Shown: in pieces, positions 9,561 to 20,189 of the stretch
Layout of the letters: the number at the start of each line of letters is the position of its first letter
Position numbering within the stretch: the first letter of the stretch is position 1
From: Sciurus carolinensis
Lineage: Eukaryota; Chordata; Mammalia; Rodentia; Sciuridae
Direction of reading: 5' to 3'
Length of the DNA: 64,000 nucleotides
Assembly (NCBI RefSeq): GCF_902686445.1
Contig: NC_062226.1
Span: 14,728,001 to 14,792,000 of the forward strand
Position numbers and translations under genes: made by a program
The notes under the pieces: generated by a model
What the model was told of the DNA's origin: nothing
The model's database searches: none
Seen by the model: only the letters and a program-made list of their open reading frames with translations

Positions 9561-9882
9561 TGTGACAGAGAGAAAATCCAGGGGGCATTATAGGAGCAAC
9601 AGGAAAGTTCCCTGAGGCTGAGATACGGGTGGGGTGCAGGAGAGCCCAGGGACCAGCTGCCTACGTAGGGACCAGGCAACAGTACGGTGTTCAAGCCTTG
9701 ATGTGAAATTTGCCAATAACTGGAGTTTGAAGGGACTATGACTTCTCTGAATCCACACTGAGGCAGGAGTCAGGTCCCCTCTTTCTCCAAGGGGTATCGG
9801 ATTCTCATTGAGCTTCAGAAGCCCCTCCGAGTCCATTAACTCTCGAGTGCACTGTTTTGGGGCCATTCATAAACATCAGATC

Positions 9883-9900
9883 AAAAAAAAAAAAAAAAAA
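9883..9900. repeat. A18 homopolymer, orphan
   Basis: Eighteen A with no recognisable SINE or LINE body upstream. Spacer on both sides (9561-10374) is otherwise unique. Confidence 0.9.
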
Positions 9901-10374
9901 GAACAGGAAAGAACTCAATTCCAATAAAGAATCAAATTGGAGGTGATTCAGAAGAGGGACTCAAAGACAACTGGGTTTTATTTCACAAGGATAAAATAAA
10001 CTGGCATCTATAACAGAATAGGCTCGGACCATTACTGAGCATGAGCCCCTTTTGCAGGAACGTTGAGCTATTGGGCTATAAACCCTGACTGCCTGGCAAA
10101 GGCCAGAAAGGAGATGTTCTGGATAGACGAATTGTCCATATAACTGAGGTATTAAGCACTTCACACTTAACAAAACTGTTTCTCCAGTGGTCTAGCCTGC
10201 CCTCCACCATTAATCTGCAAGCAATGACCATCACTCAGAATTTAAAAAAAAGATGCGCACTGTTTTTGCAACCGGCACCGTGCCAAGATGGATCTTGGTT
10301 CAGAATGAATCCTTCCATTCTTGGCTCCCTTGAAAAACACTCCACCTTTTCTTCTATAAAACATTAATTTTGGT

Positions 10375-10535
10375 CTGTCTTGTCTTACTGTTGTATATTT
10401 CCTCTGTTTCCTTTAGGAGACCGTGCACTCCTCAAAGATGCAAAGGTGTCTTATCTATTTTTCTTTATCTCCTCGGTTGCCCAAAGCATCTGCAGAGACC
10501 ACTTAGTCGAACTTTTTGACTTGCTGGGGAGAACG
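10375..10535 (+). repeat. L2 LINE 3' fragment
   Basis: 'ctgttgtatatttcctctgt', then 'ccgtgcactcctcaaagatg' and 'ggtgtcttatctatttttct', matches the L2 3' end pattern '..tctccccactagaatgtaagctccatgagggcaggg..cttgtctg'. Moderate. Confidence 0.45.
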
Positions 10536-10744
10536 TAAGTGGTGTGAGCTTGTGGGACAGACCAGACTGAAACCCATATCTCCTCCCTCCAGGTCCTGGG
10601 AGTCCCCCTTGCCATGTGTCCTCCTTTGGACTGCCTCCGCAGCCTCCTCCCAGCCTGAGTATTCTAGAATGTGGTATAGGCTAGCGAAACATCCAGGCTG
10701 CTAATGATCTCACTGGATTGTGCAGCTGCAGTTCTTTGCCATCT

Positions 10745-10935
10745 AACATAGGGATTAGGCTCATGAAGCTGGGGTAGGTGAACCAGCTCTGCCACTTACT
10801 AGCTGTGTGGCTTCAAGTAAGTTACTCAGGCTCTCTGAGCTTCTGTTTGGTCCTCTAGGGAAGTAGGGAAGGGGATGGTTGTGAGTATTTAATGAAATAA
10901 GCATTGAAGCACTTAGCTGGACCAGTGTCTTTGGA
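10745..10935 (+). repeat. MIR SINE
   Basis: Clear forward MIR: 'accagctctgccacttacta', 'gctgtgtggcttcaagtaag', 'ttactcaggctctctgagct', then 'tgtgagtatttaatgaaata' and 'aagcacttagct'. The preceding 10536-10744 is unique. Confidence 0.85.
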
Positions 10936-11384
10936 GGTGGTGACATTGTATTGTGCAGATCATATTTGGAACAGGTGAGATTGTCAGATTACCTAAATCC
11001 CCCAATAGGCCAGGAGTCACTGTATCAAAAGACATATTTGGAGTTTGGGGAGATCATCTGATAAAGATGATCTCTGCTCTTGAATTTTCCCCACTGGACA
11101 CCGGACTGAGCTGCAGCAGCAATTTCACACAAGCAGGACCTAGCATGACAACTTTTATTATTTAAACACGTAACTTGAGGCTTTGGAATAGGGCCAGAGT
11201 CAGGGAATTTAAAAATAAGATTTTAGAAAACTAAAAGCGATCAGTGCTTATGGAATTTTACATAGATTCCAAGCCTTTAAAATTCCAACATACTCTGCAA
11301 ATAGATTGCAAAGCTGCTCTGTGGTCCAGAAGTCCCTCAGCTCATGCCACCTGTCCTCTCTGGACCTACTGCCTGCCATTTGGT
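10936..11384. other. Unique spacer
   Basis: No repeats, exons or strong motifs recognised. Confidence 0.35.
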
Positions 11385-11540
11385 TCAGTATTGTTTATTG
11401 GGTCCCAACTCTGCTACTTGCTTGCTCTGTGACCTAGGAAAAGTGACTTAACCTCTCTGAGGCTCAATTTCCTCATCAGTAATGTGAGGCAGTGTCTATG
11501 CCATACAGCGTACGGAAGAATCAGAGTAAACCTCCTTCAT
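11385..11540 (+). repeat. MIR SINE
   Basis: 'caactctgctacttgcttgc', 'tctgtgacctaggaaaagtg', 'acttaacctctctgaggctc' and 'aatttcctcatcagtaatgt' are consecutive forward MIR blocks. Confidence 0.85.
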
Positions 11541-11849
11541 GTTTCATTTCTGAAAGAGAACAGATCAGTTTACATTAGTTTACACTAACTCAAAAATGAG
11601 ATGAATCTGTTCCCCAAACAAAAACAAAATCCCTGGTTTCCAGAAAATTATAGAGCACTATGAGTTTCCTGGATAGAACATGTGTTATTCACATGGCAAA
11701 CTGATCTTTGTTTCAGAGAAATTTTGCATTTTCATACTGAAAAAGAAGAACACAGCAAGGCCAAAGGGTTTATGTATTTTGGTTCCTTTTCCAAGGAGCT
11801 TAAAAAACAGCACAGACACAATGAAATACTCTCTTATAACATGTAGGCT

Positions 11850-11985
11850 GGACCTGGACATTATTATCACCATTTTATAGCCATTAAGGTCCAGAGAGGT
11901 TAAATGATTTGCTCAAGGTCACACAGCAAGTCCAGCTTAAATCCCAGGTCCACTAACTTAGGATGACCCATTAAAGCACTGTACC
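11850..11985 (-). repeat. MIR SINE
   Basis: 'attattatcaccattttata', 'ggtccagagaggttaaatga' and 'caaggtcacacagcaagtcc' are consecutive inverted MIR blocks. The 11541-11849 stretch before it is unique. Confidence 0.85.
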
Positions 11986-12279
11986 CTGTCCACCAAATAA
12001 AGAATCCAAGTGAAACACTGATTGTTAAGGAAGGAAAATAGCTATTGAGCTACGGAAGTTGACATTTAGCCAGCGAGAAATCATTAATGTGGCCAGGTTT
12101 AAGGAGAGCTCTATTAAACTGTCCATCAAATGCTTTACTCTTAAATGGATTTATTGAGAGAGGGAAAAGACCAGGGTAGAGAGAACATATTAGAGGTGGC
12201 TTTTTCTTTGTCTGCTGGAGGCTCATGGTGAGTGGAAGGGAGAGAGGTACCCCTGGAGAAGAATTTTAAGGGTGTAATG
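11986..12279. other. Unique spacer
   Basis: AT-moderate sequence without repeat match ('agaaatcattaatgtggcca', 'aaatggatttattgagagag'). No exon is evident. Confidence 0.35.
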
Positions 12280-12425
12280 AAGAATTTCTGGGGCCTTTGG
12301 AGTCAGGGAGGAGCCGGCTGGCACTGGCAGCCTCACCTCCAGCTCTGTGCCATTGTTGCTTCTTTGAGCTTCAGAAAAATGATGTGGGGCTCCATTACGA
12401 TAAAGGAGGTAGGACATGGACCCTG
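12280..12425 (+). repeat. Possible MIR
   Basis: 'ggggcctttggagtcaggga' fits the MIR 5' phrase 'ctttggagtcagac', and 'tgagcttcagaaaaatgatg' fits 'cctcagtttcctcatctg' loosely. Weak. Confidence 0.4.
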
Positions 12426-13370
12426 GCCCGAGGCGACTCTGCAGTATGTAGATCTGACAATACTGTGGCTCTGGTTAGGGGAGAACAGAAGGGAAGGGTT
12501 GGGTCCCAGCAGCCAGGCTGGGGTGAGCACAGAGCAGCCGACCAGGGCATCATGGTAGCCGAAGAGGAAAGAGAAGGGTGAAGAGCGTGTCCAGGGCCAC
12601 TGTCCTCATCCCTAAGGTCCAGAGCAGGGGTAGCGCGTCTCTCATCAAGGAGAGGGGCCGGGAGGTGGCGTCCCCACGTGGAGAGAGGCATTCGAAGCTT
12701 CCTTTCCAAACGAGGTTGCAGACTCTACCCCTCCTTCCTGCCCAGAGCGGCGAGAGGACCGGGGTGTGTCCCTGGCAGGTGTGCCAGCCCCGTACTGTGT
12801 GCATCAACTCACAGGGACAAAGCTCTGGCCCCGTTGCCATCAGGATCTTTGTTCTTCACCCCGTTCCCAACACAGAAACCGCTCTGCCCCAGCCCTTTCG
12901 GCCAGAGCCCTTCATTCCTTCATCCAAAGCACATGGTGCCCCCGGATGAGCTGCTTTGCCAGGTGCCAGCCTTCAAGGTGCCCCGGGAAGGCGAGGGTGG
13001 AGGCTGGGGCCAAGGGGGTCCCCGCCTCGGGATCCTTCACCCAGCCTGGGAGCCAGAAGCAGGGCTTGCTCCTGAGGAATGAGGAGGAGATGCCGAGGGT
13101 GGAAGGAAGAGGCCGTCGTTCTGAGAAGCGGGGTGACAGGGACAAGAACTTACCTGCTGCTGCAGCCATCAAGCCATCTGAGGTGGCTGGGACGGAGATG
13201 GTGGGGGCAGGCAGGGCTTCGGAGAGGCGTATGGGCTCTCATGAAGGCAGAGCTGTGTGCCCTGTTCAAAACTTTGGGCTTTGTTCTCGGGGATAATGGG
13301 GAGTCTGGGAAGCCTGTGTGTGGGGGGGTGTGTGTGTGTGGCGCGGGGCGATCAAGTGCTTGTTTGAGGA
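12426..13370. other. GC- and CpG-richer unique region
   Basis: The most GC-rich long block of the window, with scattered CpGs (for example 'ggtagcgcgtctctcatcaa', 'agcggcgagaggaccggggt', 'cgcctcgggatcc'). Long open frames on both strands reflect a lack of AT-rich stop codons. None shows recognisable protein similarity, so I do not call a gene. A G/T-rich run lies at 13317-13340. Confidence 0.4.
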
Positions 13371-13400
13371 AGGTCACCCTGGGGCAGGTCACCCTGGGGC
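13371..13400. repeat. Perfect 2 x 15-bp tandem duplication
   Basis: The unit 'aggtcaccctggggc' occurs twice in perfect tandem, giving two AGGTCA motifs 15 bp apart. Confidence 0.95.
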
Positions 13401-13566
13401 AGTCAGTGTGTTGGGCAGCTGGAGGAGACAGGCAGGCGGAGCCTGAGAGTGGGCGGGCACATCCCTCCAGTTTCCTCCTGGCTGCTTTGGGATCTGACAC
13501 CTGGCATTGTGTTTCCGGGCTAAAGCCTTCATTTAATGTTGTTAGTCAAAAGTTCTGTGTCTCATT

Positions 13567-13599
13567 CGTGTGTGCGCGCGTGTGTGTGCGCGTGTGTGT
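13567..13599. repeat. (TG/CG)n microsatellite
   Basis: Alternating purine-pyrimidine run with CGCG interruptions, about 33 bp. Confidence 0.9.
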
Positions 13600-13781
13600 C
13601 TGGGTGGCCTCAGCTAATTGCATCTTTATGTTTGAGCGGATCCCTGGATCTTCCAGCCTGGGCAAGGAGACAACCCAGACAGAAGGCCAGGTGTCCTGGA
13701 AAGCTGGCCATGGACTCACCCCTGAGTTCCTGGGGGACAGAAAAACCCACAGCCTGTCCTTAGGGGTCTCAGGTTGTCAAG

Positions 13782-13847
13782 TTTCCCTTCCCTCCCTCCC
13801 TTCTCCCTCTCTCCTTTCTCTTTTTCTCTCCTTTCCCACTTTCTCTC
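13782..13847 (+). repeat. Polypyrimidine tract ending in CAG
   Basis: About 66 nt almost entirely C/T, terminated by 'ctctcag' at 13843-13849. It resembles a strong splice-acceptor tract, but no exon or donor is evident downstream, so it is listed only as low-complexity sequence. Confidence 0.85.
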
Positions 13848-14194
13848 AGTCCTGCCTTGGTGTGGAGGAGTCGGTCCTGCTCAGTCTCTTCCTCCAAGAG
13901 GAGCTTTAAAGGCTAGGAGGAGGGTGGGGCCGTGGGCTGAGCAAGGCCACAGGAAGGATGCAGCAGTCACCTCCAGGGTAGGAGGGGTTTACTAGCAGAC
14001 ACGTTACCTGTGAAGCTAGTTCTCTAGAGAAAACAAAGTGTCCCCTGGCTGGAAAGGACCAGCGTTCTGGGAAAGCAGAACTGTGTAATCCACTGTCAGA
14101 GTATTAAATAGCATATGAGGGATAGATGAGTTGTAGATGTGGGGATCATTGGAGGAATTCAAACCCCGGGGACCTTGCCATATTTTAAAGGTAG

Positions 14195-14400
14195 ACTTGT
14201 GCTCTATTTTCTGCACCTCCCAGCTGTGTGAGGTTATGCCAGTTACTTGACCTCTCTGAATTTCTGTTTCCTTATTCATGAAATGGGGGAAAACGATGCT
14301 TAATTTGCAATACTGTGAAAAGGACTAAAAGAGATGGTAATTGAAAAGCATCTAGCACAGTTCTTGTCCAATAAGCGATAGCTATTATTATACTTATTTT
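14195..14400 (+). repeat. MIR SINE (near full length)
   Basis: 'cacctcccagctgtgtgagg', 'cagttacttgacctctctga', 'tttctgtttccttattcatg', 'aaaagcatctagcacagttc' and 'taagcgatagctattattat' run through the MIR from the core to the 3' end. Confidence 0.88.
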
Positions 14401-15437
14401 TATTCTCAGTGCCTAAAGGTTCAAAATAGAATCTGAATCTGGTATCCCAAAGCTGTTTCACTTTAAATGCCAATTCTCATTGATCACTACTGGCTGTCTG
14501 GAGCAGAGCATTGTGCTGAGATGTCTTGTGAGGTTATATGTGGCGTCAGCAGGAAAAGGTGCTGTGATCAATTAGTAATGCCTTAACAGGGAAGGCAATG
14601 GGAGTGACAGCCTCCTTGTCAAATGCTGTTGGCTCCTAAATAAATATTGTCTAAGATATAGGAGGCCCGAGAGTGGGCTGATGTGCTATGGGCGCTCTGG
14701 GGAGACTTGAATCGTCCCTGTAAGGCTGGGGAGGTGTGGGCTAGGGAGAAAGAAATGTGCGTGGTAGGGGCAGGGGGCTCGCATGCACCTGAACTTGGGT
14801 TTCATCTCATTGGCAACATGACATTCTATTTGGGGATCCCAGCATCATAAGCCAAAGGGTTAGTTGGCAACTCGCCCCTGTTGACTTGCTGCAAACCCCA
14901 CCTTCATCCTCTTCCTCTGCAACGCAGGGGCTGTTTGAGCAGCCAGCGCCAGAAGGGCAAGAGGTACGAGCCTCATTTACCAAACCTCCAGGTCTCTGGG
15001 AACTTTCCGGAATGCTAAGCTGTTTATTTTGGGAGACTTTAAGCTTAGTCAGTTGGTATTTAGAGACAGCTAGGAATTTTGGATTTCACTCGCATTCCAA
15101 TAGAAAAGGAAAAAAAAAAAGAAACTTAAATGCCTTCCAAATACTGGTAAGTCAAGTGAGGACAGCCTGGCTCCAGTCTGGTCTCCTCCCCCTGGCTCGC
15201 CCCGCTCCACAAACTCCCAGAGAAACACAGAATGAAAAGAAAAAGCAGCCTCAGACATGCACGAGGCCACAAGTTAGAAGCTCCTCTACAGCATGCTAGA
15301 CAGCCAGGCTCCCTCCACATTAGCTGATGCAGGAAGCATTCATCAGCGCATGGAGAAGCTCTGCAGCTTGGGCTGGGGAAAGCCGGCCCGCTCAATGCAC
15401 AGCTGGACTCTCCGTAAGGGTGGCTCTCTGTCCTTCG
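14401..15437. other. Unique spacer
   Basis: No repeat families recognised. Only an A-rich run at 15108-15120 stands out. No credible exon. Confidence 0.35.
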
Positions 15438-15735
15438 TGTGGGGCTTGGACACAAGCCTCATAAAGCTTCCATTAGCAATGCGATTGATCTTCCGATGAA
15501 AAGCAATGAGAAGTTCAGCGAAAAATAAGTAAAATAAAAATGCGATTACAATATGCAGAAGTAGGCACATATTAAAGTGTGCAGTCACAACCATCTATAA
15601 ACCATGCTTAGACATAACTTTCATTATTTCTTCGTAACTGTTCTTGGCTCATGAGTCCCCATCTCTGCTATGGGCAGCAAACTGAATCTCGTACATTAAA
15701 ATAATTTAGCAACACGACTTTGAGATTCAAATGCA
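15438..15735. other. AT-rich unique stretch retaining CpGs (candidate conserved non-coding element)
   Basis: A/T-rich but with about seven CpGs in single-copy context ('atgcgattgatcttccgatg', 'ttcagcgaaaaataag', 'atttcttcgtaactg', 'gcaacacgactttg'), and the word 'aatgcgatt' twice. Such CpG retention outside an island is unusual. Conservation itself cannot be seen from one genome. Confidence 0.3.
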
Positions 15736-16135
15736 ATGGATTTGGGATTTAAATGTAGGCGAGTTGAGAGTCCTCCTATTTCTCTCTTTTTGTTCTTCTC
15801 CTCAAAATGAGAGGGGTGAGCTAATTTCTGGTGTTCCTTACTTCTATCAACCTGGATTGTCAGGAGGGCACCTCTTGGGACTCCATGAGATGTGACTTTC
15901 CCGTGATGGGTCTGTGGTCTTTGTCCAGAGGTGTCTGTTGCTGTTGACGGTCTCCCCGGGCCCGTGACAGTCAGATCCTCCCTTGTATCCTGACCAAATT
16001 CTCGTCAGCTCCACTGGGATGTCTGTGTTTTTTGTCTGCATCCTCAGTGTCCCCGGGGTGTATGAGTGGAGGGTCTGCTCCTGGCTCCTCTATCTGGGCA
16101 TCTCCCTCAGCCATGGCTGACCCATGCAGGGTACT

Positions 16136-16152
16136 CAGTTGCCAGGCAACTG
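16136..16152. promoter_or_regulatory. 17-bp perfect palindrome resembling an RFX X-box
   Basis: 'cagttgccaggcaactg' is a perfect inverted repeat of 8-bp arms around one A. The inner GTTGCC-A-GGCAAC matches the two half-sites recognised by RFX-family factors, with a 13-bp spacing variant. Flanks are unique sequence (15736-16269). Function is inference. Confidence 0.45.
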
Positions 16153-16269
16153 CCCCACTCTGTGCCCTGTAATCCCTAAATATACCTGGATTCAATGGCT
16201 CCACCCAAGCAGGTTGCATGGCTGATTCCGAAGTTTGTCACTGCAGATACCCATGCATTTGTATGTGAT

Positions 16270-16690
16270 TTTGGAATTCTTTCTGTAAAGGTAGGGCATA
16301 AGCCCCCCTCTCTACCACTGATCCCGACCCTGCCTGACTTTGAGCTCAGCCAAGTGACTTTCTTTGGCCAAGAGAACGAGGCAAAAGCAACTGAAGAGCG
16401 TTTCTACACTGGGCTTCCCCAGGTCCTTCGCTCTTCGCCCCCTTGTTCCTCTCTCATCACCAACAGAATGTGCCTCAACTTGCTGTGGTCCAGGGAGGAT
16501 CAGAGACATAAGAGCAGAACCAAACTTGAGCCCCTTGGTCTCCTCCTGGTGTGTAGATCTATGAGCCTAAAAGCTTACTGTAACAGGTCACTAAGATTTT
16601 GTGCTTGTTACACAGCATTTTGGGGGGCAACAGGTCATGGATACACTCCTACACCCAGAACTTAGCTCAGGAGGCTGGCGACTGGGGACA
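16270..16690 (+). mobile_element. MLT1-type (ERVL-MaLR) LTR
   Basis: 'ctgactttgagctcagccaa' and 'gtgactttctttggccaaga' match an MLT1-like segment ('gtgactggctttggccaatg'). The 3' part 'aacaggtcactaagattttg' and 'gcttgttacacagcattttg' matches the LTR end ('aagccactgagatttgggggttgtttgttaccgcagcat'). Solo, no internal genes. Confidence 0.65.
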
Positions 16691-17174
16691 CCAAGACCTA
16701 GGACTTCTCCTCTGCTCTCTGCCTCTTGCCATTCCATCGAGCTTTAATCTCCTTTCTCAATGGAGGAGAAACTTCTCTTGAAGGACTGCCCATTTTTCTC
16801 TTCTTCCTGTGGTTTATGCTTTCAGCTTGTTCTGGTTTGAGGTCTTGATGAGTAGTCATGTTTATGGACATCAAAAAGTCATTTCCTCTCACTCTAGAAG
16901 CCTTGTTTTTGAATACTTTGACTTTCTAATCTGCAGGCTCAGTTATGTGGTTACAAAATCCATTCAGGAGGGCAAATGACTTCCCTGTTCTCAGCGGGGT
17001 CTGACTTTCTGAGGCCATTGGGTCTGGAGGACTGTCTACTTATCCAAATAGTCTAAAATATGGGGGAGGCAAACCCCAAGTATGAGCAAGGTCCAGAGAG
17101 AGTTCACGGCTTGCTTTTCAGGCTAGCACCTGCCACAATGGCGAGCACATGCAGAGTCAGAGTTATCATCTCCA
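16691..17174. other. Unique spacer
   Basis: No repeat or exon recognised. Confidence 0.35.
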
Positions 17175-17690
17175 TTGCTCCAATTTTTAAGTTTTTTAAG
17201 AAACTGAACTGATATGTAAAAGTTGTACAGATTTAGGGGGAACCATGTGATGTTCAAATGAAGTTGTGTAATGCTCAAATCAGGGTAAACAGATTGGTTT
17301 CCTCAATGATCATTTCTTTGTGGTGAACACATTCAAGGTCCTTTCACATATATAAACATTGTCATTATCTATAGTCACCCAGCTGTGCAATAGCACACCA
17401 GAATTTATGTGTCTCAAACTATAACTTAACGCCTATTCATCAACCTCTTTTTCGCTCTTGGCTTCAATGAGATCAACTTTTTCCTAGTCCACACGTGAGT
17501 GAGATCCTGCAGTACTGGTCTCTCTGTGCATGGCCTATTTCACTTAACGATGAGCTTTAGTTGATGCATGTTGCAATGAGTGCATGGTATTCCATTGTGG
17601 CAACATACCATGTGTTCTTTATCCACCCATCAGTCCAGGGACCACTGCTCCAGTTAGGCACATACTGCAAGAAAGTTAGCATGGCACACA
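17175..17690 (-). mobile_element. Old LINE-1 (L1M) 3' part, ORF2 end and 3' UTR
   Basis: Inverted L1M sequence: 'ttatctatagtcacccagct', 'gagatcaactttttcctagt', 'cacgtgagtgagatcctgca', 'ctatttcacttaacgatgag' and 'gtattccattgtggcaacat'. On the minus strand a short frame reads DGWIKNTWYVATMEY, the ORF2p C-terminus with substitutions. Decayed and inactive. Confidence 0.85.
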
Positions 17691-17790
17691 TTTTTTTTTT
17701 TTTTTTGGTGTGGCTGTGAAATATACACAATGTAATATTTACCATTTTAACTGTTTTAAACAGTGCAGTTCTTTGACACTAGGTTGGACA
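17691..17790 (-). mobile_element. Second L1M 3' UTR fragment behind a T16 run
   Basis: After 16 T, 'gctgtgaaatatacacaatg' and 'taatatttaccattttaact' match the inverted L1M 3' UTR phrase 'aaatacacataacataaaatttaccatttt'. It is either a separate old L1 piece or a rearranged part of the neighbour. Confidence 0.6.
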
Positions 17791-17824
17791 GCCATGGGAA
17801 ACACTTTTTAAACATTTTCCTGTT

Positions 17825-17950
17825 CAGTTGTGACATGCTCTCGTACAGATGGGGAAACCGAGTCTGGGAGATGTTAAACCATGTGCCAAGGTCACACAGC
17901 TTTTGTCTGGCAAGCCAAGGACTCAGATCTGCATCATGGCTTCTCAGGTG
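17825..17950 (-). repeat. MIR SINE
   Basis: 'gtacagatggggaaaccgag', 'gccaaggtcacacagctttt' and 'gccaaggactcagatctgca' are consecutive inverted MIR blocks. Confidence 0.75.
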
Positions 17951-18139
17951 TGACAGGTCTCAGAGAATTTCTAGTTCAGTTATTTTCAGACTTATTTTTA
18001 GACACTGCTTCATCCTTTTCACAAATGCAATCTCACATAGAAGTTTGTGGCCACATGCATTCCTGGCCCCTGGCTTTACCTGTCCCTGTGTCCATGACCT
18101 TTCCCAGGTACCACTGCGGTGGTCTTCTGCCATGGGGAG

Positions 18140-18562
18140 ACCCATCCAAACCCTTGACCCTGAGTTTGGTCAGAAGTGTGGAGGGTGCCAACAGGGTATT
18201 AGCAGAAGCAACACAAGCAGAGGCTCCAAAGAGTGCTTTGCGTGGTTGGGTTTGCCCTTGTGTGCTCCTGCCCTTGCTGTTTGAAGGACGTGCCTGCCCT
18301 GCCTCATGTGTCCTGGAAGACAACGAGAGGCACGTGGGCAGAGAGCCAAACTGCTCGCCAAACCCAGCTCAGGTCCATCAGCTCCACCCAACATGCACCC
18401 ACAAGGATGAGTAATGATGGCAAGATGCAGACTGCCCAGCCAGGTCGATCGGGCCAGGCAGATGTATGAGACAGATGTTCATTGTTGAAGTCATTGAGGT
18501 TTTGTGGTATTTTATAAAATAGCAATTTTGTGGCAATAGCCACTGATAAAAGCCTCTGTTCC
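18140..18562 (+). mobile_element. MLT1-type LTR
   Basis: Shows the typical 3' part of an MLT1 LTR: 'agctcaggtccatcagctcc', 'ttgttgaagtcattgaggtt', 'ttgtggtattttataaaata' and 'gcaattttgtggcaatagcc', corresponding to 'ttgttttaagccactgagttttgtggt...ttgttatgcagcaatag'. No internal sequence. Confidence 0.6.
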
Positions 18563-19049
18563 CCCAAAACGGTAAAAATGGAGATTTTTTTTGTTGAAGT
18601 AGGGAGAAGGAATCCCAGTGTCTCAGGCGTTTGACCTCCTCTGCCCTCTGTGACTAACCTTGAAGCCACATATCAGAATCAGGGTTCCATGGAACCCAGT
18701 TTGAGAAACAATTGCTCTATTTCACATTATTTGTCTGGCTCTTATTTCATTCCCTTCTTCCTTCATCCCACTTAAATGTCTGAATTCTCTCCAGAGCATC
18801 TCCACCATGCTTTCTCATCTCAAACCCTCTCCTGCATTGGGTTCCACCTTTGGAGAACTCTGATGCAGATAGAGTCCTCATTTCCCCAGGAGAATGGGGG
18901 TAGGATCCCGGTAGGGAGCTTTTGTTTTCTGGTCTAGATTCCACTAAAGAAGTGCCCGATGTCTTATTCTGGAATTCCCCTCTTCTGGGATGAGCGGGTT
19001 TGGCACGCCTACCTGCCCGCAAAAGCCTACCCACCTGTCCCCTGTTTGT
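18563..19049. other. Spacer, possible hAT end near 18680
   Basis: 'gggttccatggaacccagtt' plus 'tgagaaacaattgc' resembles the terminal part of a hAT MITE. The remainder is unique. Confidence 0.3.
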
Positions 19050-19255
19050 CAATCACAACATGGAGCACCTGCTGGGAGTCAGGTGCCGTGCTCAGCATGT
19101 CAGGCACACCACCTTGCATTCTTTGAAGCCAGCAGCACGTTTACTGATGGAGAAACTGAAGGTCAGACGGGGTGAAGAACTGTCCTTGGTCTTGCACCTG
19201 GTAAATGAGGTGATCTCAAACTCTTAGATTTGAATGCTCTGAAACCAGCACTGCT
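19050..19255 (-). repeat. MIR SINE
   Basis: 'gagcacctgctgggagtcag', 'tactgatggagaaactgaag' and 'ttggtcttgcacctggtaaa' give inverted MIR order. Confidence 0.7.
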
Positions 19256-19264
19256 AGGCACCAC

Positions 19265-19265
<1 letters not shown>

Positions 19266-19308
<43 letters not shown>
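19266..19308. repeat. (AAT)n microsatellite
   Basis: About 14 perfect AAT units between two inverted MIRs. Likely polymorphic. Confidence 0.97.
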
Positions 19309-19329
19309 TGCAGCATCAACAATGACATC

Positions 19330-19480
19330 AAGCATATTAATAACTAACTCATGGTTGCTTACTATGGGCTAAGCGTTGTTCTAAGAACTTTTGTGAGCTA
19401 ACTTATTTAATTCTAACAAAAAGCAGCAAGGAAAGTAGTTTACCCCTGTTTTAGAGGTTAATAAGCTCCAACCTTTCCCC
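19330..19480 (-). repeat. MIR SINE
   Basis: 'gcttactatgggctaagcgt', 'tgttctaagaacttttgtga' and 'acttatttaattctaacaaa' correspond to the inverted MIR 3' half ('cttactatgtgccaggcactgtgctaagcgctt...atctcatttaatcctcacaa'). Confidence 0.7.
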
Positions 19481-19769
19481 ACCCTCAGTATTATTATGAA
19501 ATACAATTTCTCCCCTCAGGGTGAGCTTATTTCTTATTTGAAACAGTGAGTCTCTGTCACAGGAGGCATTTTAAAAGCGTAGAACACTTTGTGGGGTGTG
19601 CTGGGTGAGGTGTTGTGGCAGTAACCACTGTGACATCTTTTGCAACCTGACACCCCTCCCCCGTCCCCATCCCACTTCCCTGCTCTTGGCCAGGAGAGCA
19701 GTAATCCCTTCTTCTTCCTGGGTTTCTACTTTAAGTCAGAGACTGAGTGAGATCTTTGTCACCATGACC

Positions 19770-19920
19770 TTGTTTCAAGCTTCTTTCAACCTCAGAAGGA
19801 CCTTGTTCTCACCCTTCTTAGAACTGGCTGCCATTTATTTGCTGACACCTGTCTTTCTCACTTGATCACTATCTCGAGGAAGGCAGGCACCTTGTGTGTC
19901 TCCTTCCACTTTACTGCCAC
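19770..19920 (+). repeat. L2 LINE 3' fragment
   Basis: 'tcttagaactggctgccatt', 'gtctttctcacttgatcact' and 'cgaggaaggcaggcaccttg' match the L2 3' UTR ending '...ctgtctcccccactagaatgtaagctccatgagggcagggacc'. The 19481-19769 stretch is unique. Confidence 0.55.
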
Positions 19921-19984
19921 ACGGTGCCCGTAGAAATCCCTCCCGAAGGCCACCGATGGACCCAGGCTCACAGAGACACGGCTG

Positions 19985-20145
19985 TCTTTGAAGTTGGCCC
20001 CCTCGTGGGCAAGAGCCAGGCTCCTGGGTTCGAATTCCAGCTCTGCCACTTCCTAGCTCTGCGAACTTTGGCAACCAGTTAGCTTCTCCAGGCCTTGGGT
20101 TGCTGCATATTTAAAGGGGGAATCACATTTTTACTGTACCAAGGG
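19985..20145 (+). repeat. MIR SINE
   Basis: 'ctcctgggttcgaattccag' (tRNA-like B box), 'ctctgccacttcctagctct' and 'gttagcttctccaggccttg' are the forward 5' half of MIR. Confidence 0.88.
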
Positions 20146-20189
20146 GGAAGAGAATAGAGAAAGGAGTGATCTGCAGGCAGACTGTTGGG

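Noticed and set aside
13079..13909. 276-codon plus-strand open frame in GC-rich DNA
   Set aside because: It overlaps TG and polypyrimidine low-complexity tracts, shows no domain and shares the region with long frames in other phases. A low stop density from base composition explains it.
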